A stretch of 64,000 bases of DNA. It comes from an uncultured Flavihumibacter sp. (GTDB lineage Bacteria > Bacteroidota > Bacteroidia > Chitinophagales > Chitinophagaceae). Below are positions 51,952-61,458 of the stretch, piece by piece. Every line of letters starts with the position of its first letter. The first letter of the stretch is position 1. The stretch lies in contig CABHOY010000055.1 of NCBI GenBank assembly GCA_902168105.1, positions 186,001-250,000 of the forward strand, read 5' to 3'. The notes beneath the pieces are model-generated. The model was not told where the DNA came from and did not search any database. It saw only the letters and a program-made list of their open reading frames with translations. The translations under genes were made by a program, and so were the position numbers.

Positions 51952-53469
51952 ATGACCAAGAAACTGTTTGCATTACCGTTAGCATGTTTGCTGCCACTGA
52001 CCTTACTGGCCCAGCAGCAACCGGTACCTACGCCGCAATGGCGACCGGCGTACCATTTCACTCCTGCGAAGAACTGGACGAATGATCCTAATGGACTGAT
52101 CTATCTTGATGGGGTATATCATCTCTATTACCAGCACAACCCGTTTGAGAACAAGTGGGGACATATGAGCTGGGGGCATGCTACCAGTAAGGACCTGCTG
52201 ACCTGGAAACATCTGCCGGTAGCTATTCCGGAAATTGAGAAGAAAGATACGACCACCTGGATCTTCTCCGGTTGTGCGGTGCTGGATAAGAACAATACCA
52301 GTGGTTTTGGCACAGGCGGTAAGGCTCCGCTGGTAGCCATTTATACGGCAGATCAGCCGAAACAACAGAAGGAGTCGCAGTTTGTGGCGTATAGCAATGA
52401 TGGCGGGATGAGCTATGTAAATTATGCAGGTAATCCTGTGGTAGATATCAGTAAGAAAGACTTTCGTGATCCCAGTGTGATATGGATGGAAGAACAGCAA
52501 CAATGGGTGATGACGGTAGCCGTTCCGCATGAGCATAAATTACAGTTCTATAGTTCAAAGGACCTGAAAAAATGGGAGCTGATGAGTGAGTTCGGTAATC
52601 AGGGGGACATCCGTAAGATATGGGAGTGCCCGTCTCTGACGCCGTTGTATGTGGATGGCGACCTATCCAAAAAGAAATGGCTGATCATGATCTCCTCTGG
52701 TAACCAGGATGCACATACCGGTATGCAGTATTTCACGGGTGACTTTGACGGGAAGACGTTTAAGAATGATCGTCCGGCGGAACACCAGCAGTTCGTGGAT
52801 TATGGCAGGACATACTATGCGGCTATTCCGTACAATAATTTGCCTGAAGGTCGACAAACGATGGTAGGCTGGCTGACGCCTTTCCAGACGGAAACCTATC
52901 CATGGCGTGGACAGATGTCCATAGCGAGGGACCTGCAACTGAAATCTACTCCGGATGGCGTGCAGCTGTATCAGCAACCTGCTTCGGTGTTGAATGCGTC
53001 CCTGGAGAAACTGCCGTCTTCGAAGAAACTGGTAAAACAGCAGGTGGAGATCGATAGTAAAGAACTGGCATTGAACAAGGGCAAACGGTTCGGTTCAAAC
53101 GCTAACTGGATAGACGCTACATTTACGCCCGGCACAGCGCAGGATTTTGGCTTTAAAATCGCCCAGGAGGATGGTGGCAAGGGTGAGACTATCCTGGGTT
53201 ACAATACCGCCCGTAACGAGCTTTATATTGCGAATGTGAAGGATGGTAAGGTTGAGCAGACGGATAAACTTACTGTGAAGCCTTCAGGTGGTAAGATCAG
53301 GTTGCAGGTACTGTTCGATAAGTCTTCACTGGAGGTATTTGTAAACGGTGGGGAGCGTGTGCTGACCACCCTGATATTCCCCGATGAAAAAGCTACGGGA
53401 TGGTCTGTATTTGCCAAAGAAGGAAAGGTGACCGTTGACGGGTTGAAGGCATGGGACCTAAGTAAGTAA
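51952..53469 (+). CDS. GH32 fructan hydrolase (levanase/inulinase-type)
   Basis: 505 residues with a signal peptide cut near Gln21 (LTLLAQQQ). The five-bladed propeller carries the GH32 catalytic set: nucleophile Asp45 in NWTNDPNGLIY, the stabiliser Asp173 in DFRDPSVIW and the acid/base Glu225 in IWECPSL. A C-terminal beta-sandwich covers about 350-505 (IRLQVLFDKSSLEVFVNGGE). It hydrolyses beta-fructosidic bonds. The signal is of the type I kind with no lipobox Cys, so it is probably periplasmic and releases fructose for the MFS porter. Exo action is likely, but levan against inulin preference cannot be read. It is the last gene of the operon. Confidence 0.95.
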   Translation: MTKKLFALPLACLLPLTLLAQQQPVPTPQWRPAYHFTPAKNWTNDPNGLIYLDGVYHLYYQHNPFENKWGHMSWGHATSKDLLTWKHLPVAIPEIEKKDTTTWIFSGCAVLDKNNTSGFGTGGKAPLVAIYTADQPKQQKESQFVAYSNDGGMSYVNYAGNPVVDISKKDFRDPSVIWMEEQQQWVMTVAVPHEHKLQFYSSKDLKKWELMSEFGNQGDIRKIWECPSLTPLYVDGDLSKKKWLIMISSGNQDAHTGMQYFTGDFDGKTFKNDRPAEHQQFVDYGRTYYAAIPYNNLPEGRQTMVGWLTPFQTETYPWRGQMSIARDLQLKSTPDGVQLYQQPASVLNASLEKLPSSKKLVKQQVEIDSKELALNKGKRFGSNANWIDATFTPGTAQDFGFKIAQEDGGKGETILGYNTARNELYIANVKDGKVEQTDKLTVKPSGGKIRLQVLFDKSSLEVFVNGGERVLTTLIFPDEKATGWSVFAKEGKVTVDGLKAWDLSK

Positions 53470-53587
53470 AAACACATGAAAGAGGAACTCTCTGGCCGGA
53501 GATGTACATCCTCTTTTTCTAAGACTTTCTTTCCTGATACTGTATTTCTGATTGGAGGCAGTGCGGTACTGGAAAGGGGCTGAAAGT

Positions 53588-53620
53588 AAGAAGGCGTCTG
53601 CTAAAAGCGGACGCCTTCTT
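53588..53620. terminator. Bidirectional terminator after GH32
   Basis: AAGAAGGCGTC pairs with GACGCCTTCTT; TGCT and AGCG extend the stem around an AAA loop. TGTTTTA follows on the plus strand. It separates the convergent GH32 and beta-helix genes. Confidence 0.8.
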
Positions 53621-53643
53621 TGTTTTATCATTTTGAGATATCG

Positions 53644-56600
53644 TTATTGAACGATGATCTTCTTTACTTCACGGTTGCCTTTCTGATCGATCACTTCCAG
53701 CATATAATATCCAGCAGGTAAGGTGTTGTGCAGCGTCAGCGGATAAGTGCCGGTTGCTTTACCTACGTTGATGGCTGTAGTATATACAGGCTGGTGCAAC
53801 GAATTGAATAATACAACGCGGTATTTGCCTGCAGTGTGGTTGACCAGTTGAAGGTTGAGCTGGTTACCAGTTACCGGGTTCGGATAAGCAACGATATCAG
53901 CGGTGTTATCAGCCAGTTTAGCAGCTGCTGTGCCGGTACGGGTGAGTGTGAGGTAATCAACGTTGAAACCATCTGTATCCATTACAAGACGCAGTGTTTT
54001 AAGACCGGTAGTAAGGCTTGGGGTGGTAGCTGTCAACGTCTGATAGGTTTGCCAGCCGCCTGTATTAGGAATACTGATCGGACCTGAGATGTTCACACCG
54101 TCCAGTTCTACATGACACTGTCTGCCGCCATATGGAGAGGCGATGCGTGCCTGTAAGGTGTATGTACCCGGAGTGGTGATGTTCACGGTGTAGTTCAGCC
54201 ATTCACCGGTAGCCGTATACCCTACGTCATATCCGCCGTCAGCACAAGATTCTACATCGACGCCTTCTGACCTATACAAGCCACCATTGTTAGTTGGATC
54301 GATATCGGAGTACGCGATGCCTTGTCCGCCGTTATCGAAATTCTCTGCTTCTATCTTACCGGGAACAGTGGCCGGTGTACCGTTAAATGCATTGTTAGAT
54401 GCTTTTACAGTATCGATGCAGCTGGCAGTTTTATTACCATCTACAGTAGTAACGGTGATGGTCACGATGCCTGGTGATACAGCAGTTACTTTACCGCTGG
54501 TATCGACAGTAGCGATAGCAGGGTTGGAGGACGCCCAGGTTTTTGCTTTATTGGTAGCATTCACTGGGAGGACGGTTGCTGTTAACTGCTGGGTACCGCC
54601 TACATTCAGATTGCCTGAAGGAGGAGTTACGCCTACGCTGGCCACGTTTACACGACCGAATACGTAGAACTCGTGGATAGACCAGTAGTTACCTTTGGAA
54701 CCTGTTTGCACGATACGGATGTAACGACCTACTTTTTCAGGGAAGGTAATGAGCGTCATGCCTTGCGGACCGACACCTGAAGCGATAGGACTGCCCCAGT
54801 TCACGCCGTCGTTAGAGAGATAGGCGCTATAACCTGCCGGTGAATCGGATGGGCTGTCGGTAGCATCCAGTATGATCCTGTTGATAGTATTCACTGTTTT
54901 CATATCGACAGTGAAGGTTTGTCCGTTGACCTGACCGCCCTGTGTATCCCAGCGGGTAAGGGCGTTACTGTCCAGTGCATTTTTAGCATTGTTGGTGTTG
55001 ACAGAAGCGGCGGCTGTCCAGCCTTGTCTGTCCATTGCTCCGGCCACAGAAACCGCCCAGATATTACCCAGGTTGTTTTTCCATGGTGCAGCTTTATAAG
55101 CATCGATGTTAGCACTATCAACGATGGAGGACTGTGCGGACAACTTTGGTTCTGCACCGGCGTTCAGCAATGTACCTACCGGCCATACGGTGGAGTTATG
55201 CAGGCTCAGTGAACCATTGCGGATAGTACCCCAGTTCTGGAAACCTGGTTCAGCGAAGTTAGCGGTTTGCAGATTGATGGCGCCACTGCCAGCGGATACG
55301 ATAGACTTTGCAGGATTACCCCAATAATCGGAGTTAAAGAGATTGATCTGACCTGCAAGGGTGCTGGTGGTATTGATATAGCTGGTAGAAGTATCCTGGT
55401 TGTTATTGAGTGCTACTATCTGGCTATTGATGAAGTCAAATCCGCCGGCGCCCAGTTTCTCAAAGCTGATAGCATTCTTAGTACCGTCTAATCCGAGGCC
55501 CATACTGATGCCTGAAGCCCCGCCGCCTTCATTGGCGAGTATCAGGCCATGATGTGCGCCATATACGAAATCGTTATAGAGGATCTCATTCTGTGCGTTG
55601 CCCAGGATGATAAAATCCATGCTGTTCAACTGATAAGAATAGATAGCGGAGTTATCACCCTGTGGTGAGTTAGGCCAGCTGCCAAACTTGGATTCAGCAC
55701 CGGCCGCATAAGCGATGGTGTTGAACTGTGTATTGGAGATCTGCCCGCCGTTGGTACCGCCACCTACTTTAATAGCATTGTGGAACACATGCCCTGCCAG
55801 CCAGTCAACGTAGTGATTATTACATTGGTAGGTGAACATGTCTATACCGTTGTATACGGCGCGGAGACCGATATTGACGATATAAACGTCACTACCTGTA
55901 ACCTGTATGGTGTACGGATATGCAGGGAAATTAGGCGCCAGTGAAGCCATCTGTTCAGGATAGTTGATGGTAAGTCCCTGGAGACCGCTACCTGCGGATA
56001 GTTTGATGAAAGGGGTACCGTTCGGATTGCCTTTATCGGCATATGGTTCTAATACACTGCCGGGACCTGTAGGCGTGGTACTGTTATCGGCAGCACCTTT
56101 GAGCTCTACGTTGGTTGGCACTGTAAGATGGCCTGTTACTTTGTATTTTCCGGGAGGTAAGAATACAATACCGCCGCCATCAGTACCGGCTTTGGTCAAT
56201 GCGTTCTGGATAGCGGTCGTGTTGTCGGTCACGCCATCGGGTTTTGCATTGAAAGGAGCTGCTGTGGCAAGATATAACACCTGCCGGGAAGGCTTGTGTG
56301 TAGCTTGTGTGATGGTTGGGAAGGGTGGCAGCTTCTTTAATGTCAGTGGCGTATGATCGATTGCGTTAGTATAGAGTGAGTTGTTCTGAATGTTCACTCC
56401 GTTTTTGAAACGGTTACCGGTGATGATACCTCTGGAATTAGCGCCCAGAACTATCTGCGGAGCTTTATTATTGAAATCGCAGTCAGAAGCTGCGAAAGTA
56501 CCACCGCCGATGTTCACGTTACCGCCGGTAATGGTAGACTGTTGCAGCATGATCCTGGCCACGCAGGTAGGATCAGCGGAAATCGCATCAATAGATCCTC

Positions 56601-57678
56601 CGATAGTACAAGTATGGAGCTGTAAAGCGCCATTCGTAGAAGAGCCGCCGCCAATAGCCAGACCGGTAGCACAGTTGATGGTGGTACAACGGGCAAACAT
56701 GATACCTACATTGCTCACCACTTCTGCGTAGATACCGGTTTTACAATTGGTGAAGGTCATGGCGTAATTCTGTCCGTTAGGGACAGCAGGCGCACTTGGA
56801 ATGGAGGTGGTGGCGTGGAAGCCGATAGCGTAACCTTCGATATCTACAAAGGCGCTGTATGACCAGTCATTCCGGCGCATTACTATACCAGTACCGTTCT
56901 GGTAGATCCAGTTAGCATATGAGCCGCCAGCAGCGGGGGCGTTCGGAAGCCCGGAGCCAGCCCAGTAGGCGGGAGAGAAGTTGACATTCTCTATTCTTCC
57001 TACGTCAACGATATTATCTATTTCGACACCTCTTGATAACGGCGTACCATATACGCCATTAATTACCGGACAGGTACCACCATTGGTCCTGGAGAAGAGG
57101 ATGCCTGTGTAGGCGTTGACAAATGTCACGTTCCTGGCATTGCAGAATTCATTACCGAAGTAATTAGGCGCTCCGAAGATGATAGCCGGAGGGTAAGGCG
57201 TGATGTTGTCCGGCGATTGTTCCGGGTACCAGATGGCCAGGTCTCGCACGGCTGCGGACGTTTGCATGGTAATGAAAGGCGTTGCATTTTCATCGCCACG
57301 GCCGGAGTAGGCCATCAGGACAGTTCCGTTGATGGGTTGACCTTTGGTAGGTTTCTGCCACTCACCGCGAAGCGTTATGCCTTTAGGAATGAGCAGGGTA
57401 CCACGGATAACGTATCTGCCGGCAGGCACATACAAAGTACCTCCACCTAATGCGCCTAAAGCGTTCAGGCGGGCCTGGAAGATGCTGGTAACATCGGTCA
57501 CACCATCGCCCGTAGCGCCGAAGTCGGCTACGGAGTAGGTAATGACAAAAGCGTCTGTAGTCGGGTATGCGGGTTGTGCTAATCGCCAGTTTTGCGAGAA
57601 AGCGGGCGTACCGGTCATACCTGTCAGAATAATGGAGAGGACAAGAGCAAAGAGAAGTGTTGTTCTCCTGCGGATCAT
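53644..57678 (-). CDS. T9SS-exported protein with two pectate-lyase-3-type beta-helices, discoidin, Ig-like and CBM6 domains
   Basis: 1344 residues from the ATG at 57678, which starts a signal peptide (LLFALVLSIILTGMTGTPAF). Domains in order: beta-helix I at about 45-290 (VADFGATGDGVTDVTSIFQA), beta-helix II at about 470-720 (FNAKPDGVTDNTTAIQNALT), an F5/8 type C (discoidin) domain at about 880-1010, a Big_2 Ig-like domain at about 1012-1097, a CBM6 at about 1100-1250 (KIEAENFDNGGQGIAYSD) and a type IX sorting tail (VAYPNPVTG to the end). The duplicated pectate-lyase-3 beta-helix is typical of enzymes or phage-like depolymerases acting on acidic or other polysaccharides. Catalytic residues cannot be assigned. 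It is convergent with the fructan operon and probably not part of it. Confidence 0.9.
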   Translation of the reverse strand: MIRRRTTLLFALVLSIILTGMTGTPAFSQNWRLAQPAYPTTDAFVITYSVADFGATGDGVTDVTSIFQARLNALGALGGGTLYVPAGRYVIRGTLLIPKGITLRGEWQKPTKGQPINGTVLMAYSGRGDENATPFITMQTSAAVRDLAIWYPEQSPDNITPYPPAIIFGAPNYFGNEFCNARNVTFVNAYTGILFSRTNGGTCPVINGVYGTPLSRGVEIDNIVDVGRIENVNFSPAYWAGSGLPNAPAAGGSYANWIYQNGTGIVMRRNDWSYSAFVDIEGYAIGFHATTSIPSAPAVPNGQNYAMTFTNCKTGIYAEVVSNVGIMFARCTTINCATGLAIGGGSSTNGALQLHTCTIGGSIDAISADPTCVARIMLQQSTITGGNVNIGGGTFAASDCDFNNKAPQIVLGANSRGIITGNRFKNGVNIQNNSLYTNAIDHTPLTLKKLPPFPTITQATHKPSRQVLYLATAAPFNAKPDGVTDNTTAIQNALTKAGTDGGGIVFLPPGKYKVTGHLTVPTNVELKGAADNSTTPTGPGSVLEPYADKGNPNGTPFIKLSAGSGLQGLTINYPEQMASLAPNFPAYPYTIQVTGSDVYIVNIGLRAVYNGIDMFTYQCNNHYVDWLAGHVFHNAIKVGGGTNGGQISNTQFNTIAYAAGAESKFGSWPNSPQGDNSAIYSYQLNSMDFIILGNAQNEILYNDFVYGAHHGLILANEGGGASGISMGLGLDGTKNAISFEKLGAGGFDFINSQIVALNNNQDTSTSYINTTSTLAGQINLFNSDYWGNPAKSIVSAGSGAINLQTANFAEPGFQNWGTIRNGSLSLHNSTVWPVGTLLNAGAEPKLSAQSSIVDSANIDAYKAAPWKNNLGNIWAVSVAGAMDRQGWTAAASVNTNNAKNALDSNALTRWDTQGGQVNGQTFTVDMKTVNTINRIILDATDSPSDSPAGYSAYLSNDGVNWGSPIASGVGPQGMTLITFPEKVGRYIRIVQTGSKGNYWSIHEFYVFGRVNVASVGVTPPSGNLNVGGTQQLTATVLPVNATNKAKTWASSNPAIATVDTSGKVTAVSPGIVTITVTTVDGNKTASCIDTVKASNNAFNGTPATVPGKIEAENFDNGGQGIAYSDIDPTNNGGLYRSEGVDVESCADGGYDVGYTATGEWLNYTVNITTPGTYTLQARIASPYGGRQCHVELDGVNISGPISIPNTGGWQTYQTLTATTPSLTTGLKTLRLVMDTDGFNVDYLTLTRTGTAAAKLADNTADIVAYPNPVTGNQLNLQLVNHTAGKYRVVLFNSLHQPVYTTAINVGKATGTYPLTLHNTLPAGYYMLEVIDQKGNREVKKIIVQ

Positions 57679-57910
57679 GTCGCAAGCCGATAAGGCACGA
57701 GTTGAGATCATATGGTTTTCATTTAAGGGAGTTGGTTATAAGGTTTTTCGATAGGTACAGATTGATGCTGTACGGGCAAAAAGGTTTCCTAAAGATTATA
57801 GTTGTAATGGATCAACGGTATCAGGTTTTCAAACTTCACGTTTCAGGGTGCTAAGATAATATAAAAATCGAAAGTGGTCGATGTACTTAAATGAGGGGTG
57901 TTTCTTTGGA

Positions 57911-58196
57911 GTTCGTTGTCTCTAAATGATTGCAAGGGCAGGACTTTGAGTGCTGCCGGTTTGGGGTGGAGCCTCTGGCTGTAGTTCTTTGAAGTTCCTT
58001 GCTATTTATCTTTGATGGGTCGGTTGGGCGTTTGGAATGCTATTAAACCCCTGGGTGATCGTATTGAGCATACTTCAAATAACTAAGGCCAGTGGTCTCC
58101 CCCCAAACCGTCCGCTGCTCATGGACGTCCACGTTATGTATAGGGACAATGTAATAGTCATGTTTATCCTCCTGTGTAGGAAGTCTTTTGTTACAG
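57911..58196. repeat. Copy 1 of a ~286-bp direct repeat containing a 154-nt hairpin
   Basis: Aligned base by base with 60911-61198 at a constant offset of exactly 3000. In the core 57931-58160 I count 12 differences in 230 bases. The outer hairpin arms are 57957-57979 and 58088-58110 (CGGTTTGGGG against CCCCAAACCG, then GGC/GCC). A second stem, TTTGAAGT/ACTTCAAA, pairs inside. Confidence 0.9.
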
Positions 58197-58324
58197 TATT
58201 GATAAACCCATTGTTGGTAGCAGCATTAGCATATTCCAAATTGCAAGGATAGTGACAGTACCTTCTCCTGAAATGTTGCTGCTCCGGGCGTCTTTAAAAT
58301 CGGGGGAAACTACAGCTAAAGAAA

Positions 58325-58347
58325 AAGCCGCGTACAGGACGCGGCTT
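58325..58347 (-). terminator. Terminator of the permease gene
   Basis: AAGCCGCGT and ACGCGGCTT enclose ACAGG; a T-run follows on the minus strand. It lies 8 bp past the permease stop at 58355. Confidence 0.85.
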
Positions 58348-58354
58348 GAAAATA

Positions 58355-60742
58355 TTATTCGGCTTTCAGACTTTTTACAGGATTAGCTAATGCTGCCCGG
58401 ACGCTCTGAAAGCTGACCGTGACAAGTGTGATCACTAATATTCCGATGCCCGCTATAGCAAATATCCACCATGATATCTCTGACCGGTACTGATAGTTTT
58501 GTAACCAGCTATGCATAAAATAATAGGCCGTGGGTACTGCCACCAGTAAGGCTATAAATACAAGCATGAGGAAGTCACGGGATAACATCGCCCATAAGTT
58601 TAATACTGATGCGCCTAGTACTTTTCGTACGCCTATCTCTTTTGTTCTACGTTCTGCCATAAACGAAGCCATACCGAACAAACCAAGACAGCAGATGAAG
58701 ATCGCCAGTATCGCAAAGAAACTTGTTAACTTTCCAACACGTACTTCAGTACCAAACTTCTTCGCATACTCAATATCGACAAACTGGTAATCAAATGGTT
58801 GCTCCGGACTATACTTCTTAAAGACAGTCTCTAACTTCGCTAATGCCGTTTGCGGATTAACTGCCGGATTGATACGCAGGAGTAACACGCCAAGGACTTC
58901 TCTGCTCATATGAAAGAGTGACGGCCGCACCGGCTGGTACGGCGATTCCATGATCATATCTTTGATCACTCCTATGATAGTGAATGAACGATCTCCCCAC
59001 TGTATAACCTCGCCAACCGGATCTTTCAGTCCCATAAATCTAACAGCCGCTTCGTTGATCACGAATGCAGAGGAATCTGATGCATAGTCTATGGAGAAGT
59101 CCCTTCCTGCTTTAAACTGCCAGCCTACTGTTTTGCCATATTCAGGTGAAACTGTCGTATTCGGCATATCTACCGCAAGGCCAGGGTCTTTCCCTTTCCA
59201 GTTGAGGTCTCCATTGGTCTGCCATACAGTAGTAGCCGGTGCTCCAGCTTCCGACATCTCTGTGATCGCTCCACTGCCGATCAGTTCACGGCGTACTGCA
59301 TCGAAATGTTGATGAATATCAGGAACGTTCAATTCCATAGATATCAATCCTTCCCGGGTATATCCCACAGGCCGGGTACGGGCAAACTGTACCTGTCTGA
59401 AGACTATGATAGTTCCTATGATCAGTACAAGGGAAACGGTAAACTGCAGTACAACTAATATCTTACGGGGTAATGCTGCATTACGGCCGGTACGGAATGT
59501 GCCCTTTAATACCTTTACGGGCTGAAAAGATGATAGGTACAATGCCGGATAGCTACCTGCTATCAATCCTGTTAACAGGGTGACTATGATGCCCGTTAAC
59601 CAGAATACCGGACTTGCCCAGAGGATGCTCATCTTTTTATCAGACACATTATTGAAAAACGGAAGCGTCAACTGCGTAATAATAACTGACAATATAAAAG
59701 CAAGTCCCACTACCAGCAACGACTCACTGAAGAACTGCCAGATCAGTTGAATGCGCATCGAACCAATAGCTTTGCGGAGCCCCACTTCCCTGGCACGCTT
59801 CTCAGAACGTGCCGTGCTCAGATTCATGAAATTGATGCATGCCAATAATAGCACAAACAGGCCGATGATGGCGAACAGCCGCACATACTGGATACGCCCC
59901 CCTGTATTAACGCCATTCTTAAACGCTTCATACAAATGCCACTTGCTCATGGGATGCAGGAACACCACGGGTTTAAAACGCCTGTCATCTGCACTGACAT
60001 GATCCATCTTCAAACTGGCGATCTTCGCCGATACACGGGCCATATCTGCATGCTCCGCTACTTCCACATAAGTGAGGAAACCATTCATTCCCCATTGATC
60101 TTCGGCAGTCTTAATCCACGTTAAGTCATTATTGATATACACACTCCAGGTGGCAATAAAACCAACACTCCCAAAAGTGGAGTTGTATGGAAGGTCTTCA
60201 TATACTCCCTTTACGATCAGATTCTGACGGTTGTCAAGTCTGATGGTCTTGCCGATGGGATCTTCTTTATCAAAGTAAGTTGCTGCCAGAGATGCTGACA
60301 ATAAGATAGAAGAAGGGTCTTTCAGCGCATCTCTTGATCCGCTTAACATTTTAATGTCCATCAGTGCAGGACCTTCCGGTTCCATGAACCTCCCTATCTT
60401 CCGCATCTTCTTCTCACCTACGGAAATGATTTTGTAGAAGTCCCACGATGACATTACTACCCGTTTGAAATCACTTCCATAACGTTCGCGGAGTACTTCT
60501 CCTACCGGATAGGGCATGGTTTGCCAGGTATCGAGCTGTCCGCCGAAATCCTGGGTCTGCATTACTTGTGCAATGCGGTCGTATTGTTTGTTATACTTGT
60601 TGAAGGAGAGTTCGTCCCATATCCAGAGACCTATCAACATAGCTACTGCCATGCCGGTAGCTAATCCGCCGATATTGATAAGAGAATAGCCTTTGTTTTT
60701 TAAGAGATTGCGCCAGGCAATTCTGAAATAGTTTCTCAGCAT
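58355..60742 (-). CDS. ABC transporter permease, MacB/FtsX type (two FtsX domains)
   Basis: 795 residues with four-span groups in two halves. The MacB periplasmic core begins after the first span (GYSLINIGGLATGMAVAMLI). The first FtsX domain is near 285-420 (LLACINFMNLSTARSEKRAR with EVGLRKAIGSMRIQLIWQF) and the second is at the end (FGMASFMAERRTKEIGVRKV with LGASVLNLWAMLSRD). This layout is common in Bacteroidota permeases, which use a separate ATPase for export of peptides or lipids. No ATPase adjoins it. The gene is flanked on both sides by copies of the 286-bp repeat. The substrate is unknown. Confidence 0.92.
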   Translation of the reverse strand: MLRNYFRIAWRNLLKNKGYSLINIGGLATGMAVAMLIGLWIWDELSFNKYNKQYDRIAQVMQTQDFGGQLDTWQTMPYPVGEVLRERYGSDFKRVVMSSWDFYKIISVGEKKMRKIGRFMEPEGPALMDIKMLSGSRDALKDPSSILLSASLAATYFDKEDPIGKTIRLDNRQNLIVKGVYEDLPYNSTFGSVGFIATWSVYINNDLTWIKTAEDQWGMNGFLTYVEVAEHADMARVSAKIASLKMDHVSADDRRFKPVVFLHPMSKWHLYEAFKNGVNTGGRIQYVRLFAIIGLFVLLLACINFMNLSTARSEKRAREVGLRKAIGSMRIQLIWQFFSESLLVVGLAFILSVIITQLTLPFFNNVSDKKMSILWASPVFWLTGIIVTLLTGLIAGSYPALYLSSFQPVKVLKGTFRTGRNAALPRKILVVLQFTVSLVLIIGTIIVFRQVQFARTRPVGYTREGLISMELNVPDIHQHFDAVRRELIGSGAITEMSEAGAPATTVWQTNGDLNWKGKDPGLAVDMPNTTVSPEYGKTVGWQFKAGRDFSIDYASDSSAFVINEAAVRFMGLKDPVGEVIQWGDRSFTIIGVIKDMIMESPYQPVRPSLFHMSREVLGVLLLRINPAVNPQTALAKLETVFKKYSPEQPFDYQFVDIEYAKKFGTEVRVGKLTSFFAILAIFICCLGLFGMASFMAERRTKEIGVRKVLGASVLNLWAMLSRDFLMLVFIALLVAVPTAYYFMHSWLQNYQYRSEISWWIFAIAGIGILVITLVTVSFQSVRAALANPVKSLKAE

Positions 60743-60910
60743 AGTGGTGTGGGTTGTGTGATTTCATCGCACTGAAAGTATGCCAATTGTGTAATTGATT
60801 GGTAATTAGTTGTTTATTGGAGTGCGTGATGGTCGCATTGTCCGGTTTTGTAACACTCGGGTGTCCGATCGCGGATATGGCTTTTGGCTACGGGGCGTTG
60901 AAGTTACTTA

Positions 60911-61198
60911 GTTCGATGTCGTCAAACTATAGCAAGGGTGGGACTTTGAGTGCTGCCGGTTTGGGGTGGAGCCTCTGGCTGTAGTTCTTTGAAGTTCCTT
61001 GCTATTTAGCTTTGATAGGTCGGTTGGGCGTTGGGAATGCTATTAAACCCCTGGTTGGTCGTATTAAGCATACTTCAAATAACTAAGGCCAGTGGTCTCC
61101 CCCCAAACCGTCCGCTGCTCATGGACGTCCACGTTATGAATAGAGACAATGTAATAGTTATGTTCGTCCTGCTATTGCTAGGGAGGCTTTTGCTACAA
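60911..61198. repeat. Copy 2 of the ~286-bp direct repeat
   Basis: Same sequence as 57911-58196 at +3000. The hairpin lies at 60957-61110. Similarity fades at GCTACAAGA near 61198, exactly where the third hairpin begins. Confidence 0.9.
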
Positions 61199-61352
61199 GA
61201 CGGTTGAGGTGGAGACTGAGGGCCTTATCCCTTTGAGAGCGCTGGTACGATTGATAGGGGTATAATAGCATTACTATTGTACATACGCCTGATAATGTCC
61301 AATAGCAAGTGCTCGAAGAGGGACACAGCCCGAAGTCCCACCTCAAACCGTC
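61199..61352. repeat. Third, diverged member of the hairpin family
   Basis: 154 nt whose ends pair over 25 positions: GACGGTTGAGGTGGAGACTG with AGTCCCACCTCAAACCGTC, then GGGC/GCCC. An inner stem TCCCT/AGGGA follows. The end sequences (GGTT-GAGGTGGAG, CCTCAAACCG) and the inner TTGATAGG are shared with the two repeat copies, but most of the middle differs. Confidence 0.75.
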
Positions 61353-61389
61353 GGGAAGGCAAAGGTATACTCAGGATAACATAAAAGAG

Positions 61390-61440
61390 TAGCCCTTTGG
61401 TTTGACGGGAAGGCAAACTTCCAATTAAACCAAAGGGCTA
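61390..61440. terminator. Hairpin terminator of the propeller gene
   Basis: A perfect 14-bp inverted repeat (TAGCCCTTTGGTTT) with a 23-nt loop, 18 nt past the stop of the minus-strand gene at 61459. No long T-run follows. Confidence 0.6.
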
Positions 61441-61458
61441 GACTGTGATAGCTATCCG

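Larger units (their letters stand above)
57679..58354. other. 676-bp intergenic region holding direct repeat copy 1
   Basis: No gene is supported; small reading frames inside are artefacts of the repeat. It contains the repeat at 57911-58196 and the terminator at 58325-58347. The promoter of the beta-helix protein should lie near 57700. Confidence 0.6.
60743..61458. other. 716-bp intergenic region holding repeat copy 2 and a third hairpin
   Basis: No gene is supported. It contains the direct repeat copy at 60911-61198, the related hairpin at 61199-61352 and the terminator at 61390-61440. The first ~165 bp (60743-60910) probably hold the promoter of the permease gene. Confidence 0.6.

Noticed and set aside
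57957..58110. Integron attC-like site as an explanation of the 154-nt hairpins.
   Set aside because: The arm ends do not give the RYYYAAC/GTTRRRY core pair in the needed order, and no integrase or cassette array is present.
60957..61110. 6S RNA as an explanation of the long hairpin.
   Set aside because: Two near-identical copies plus a diverged one, without a clear central bubble or promoter, fit a repeat element better.
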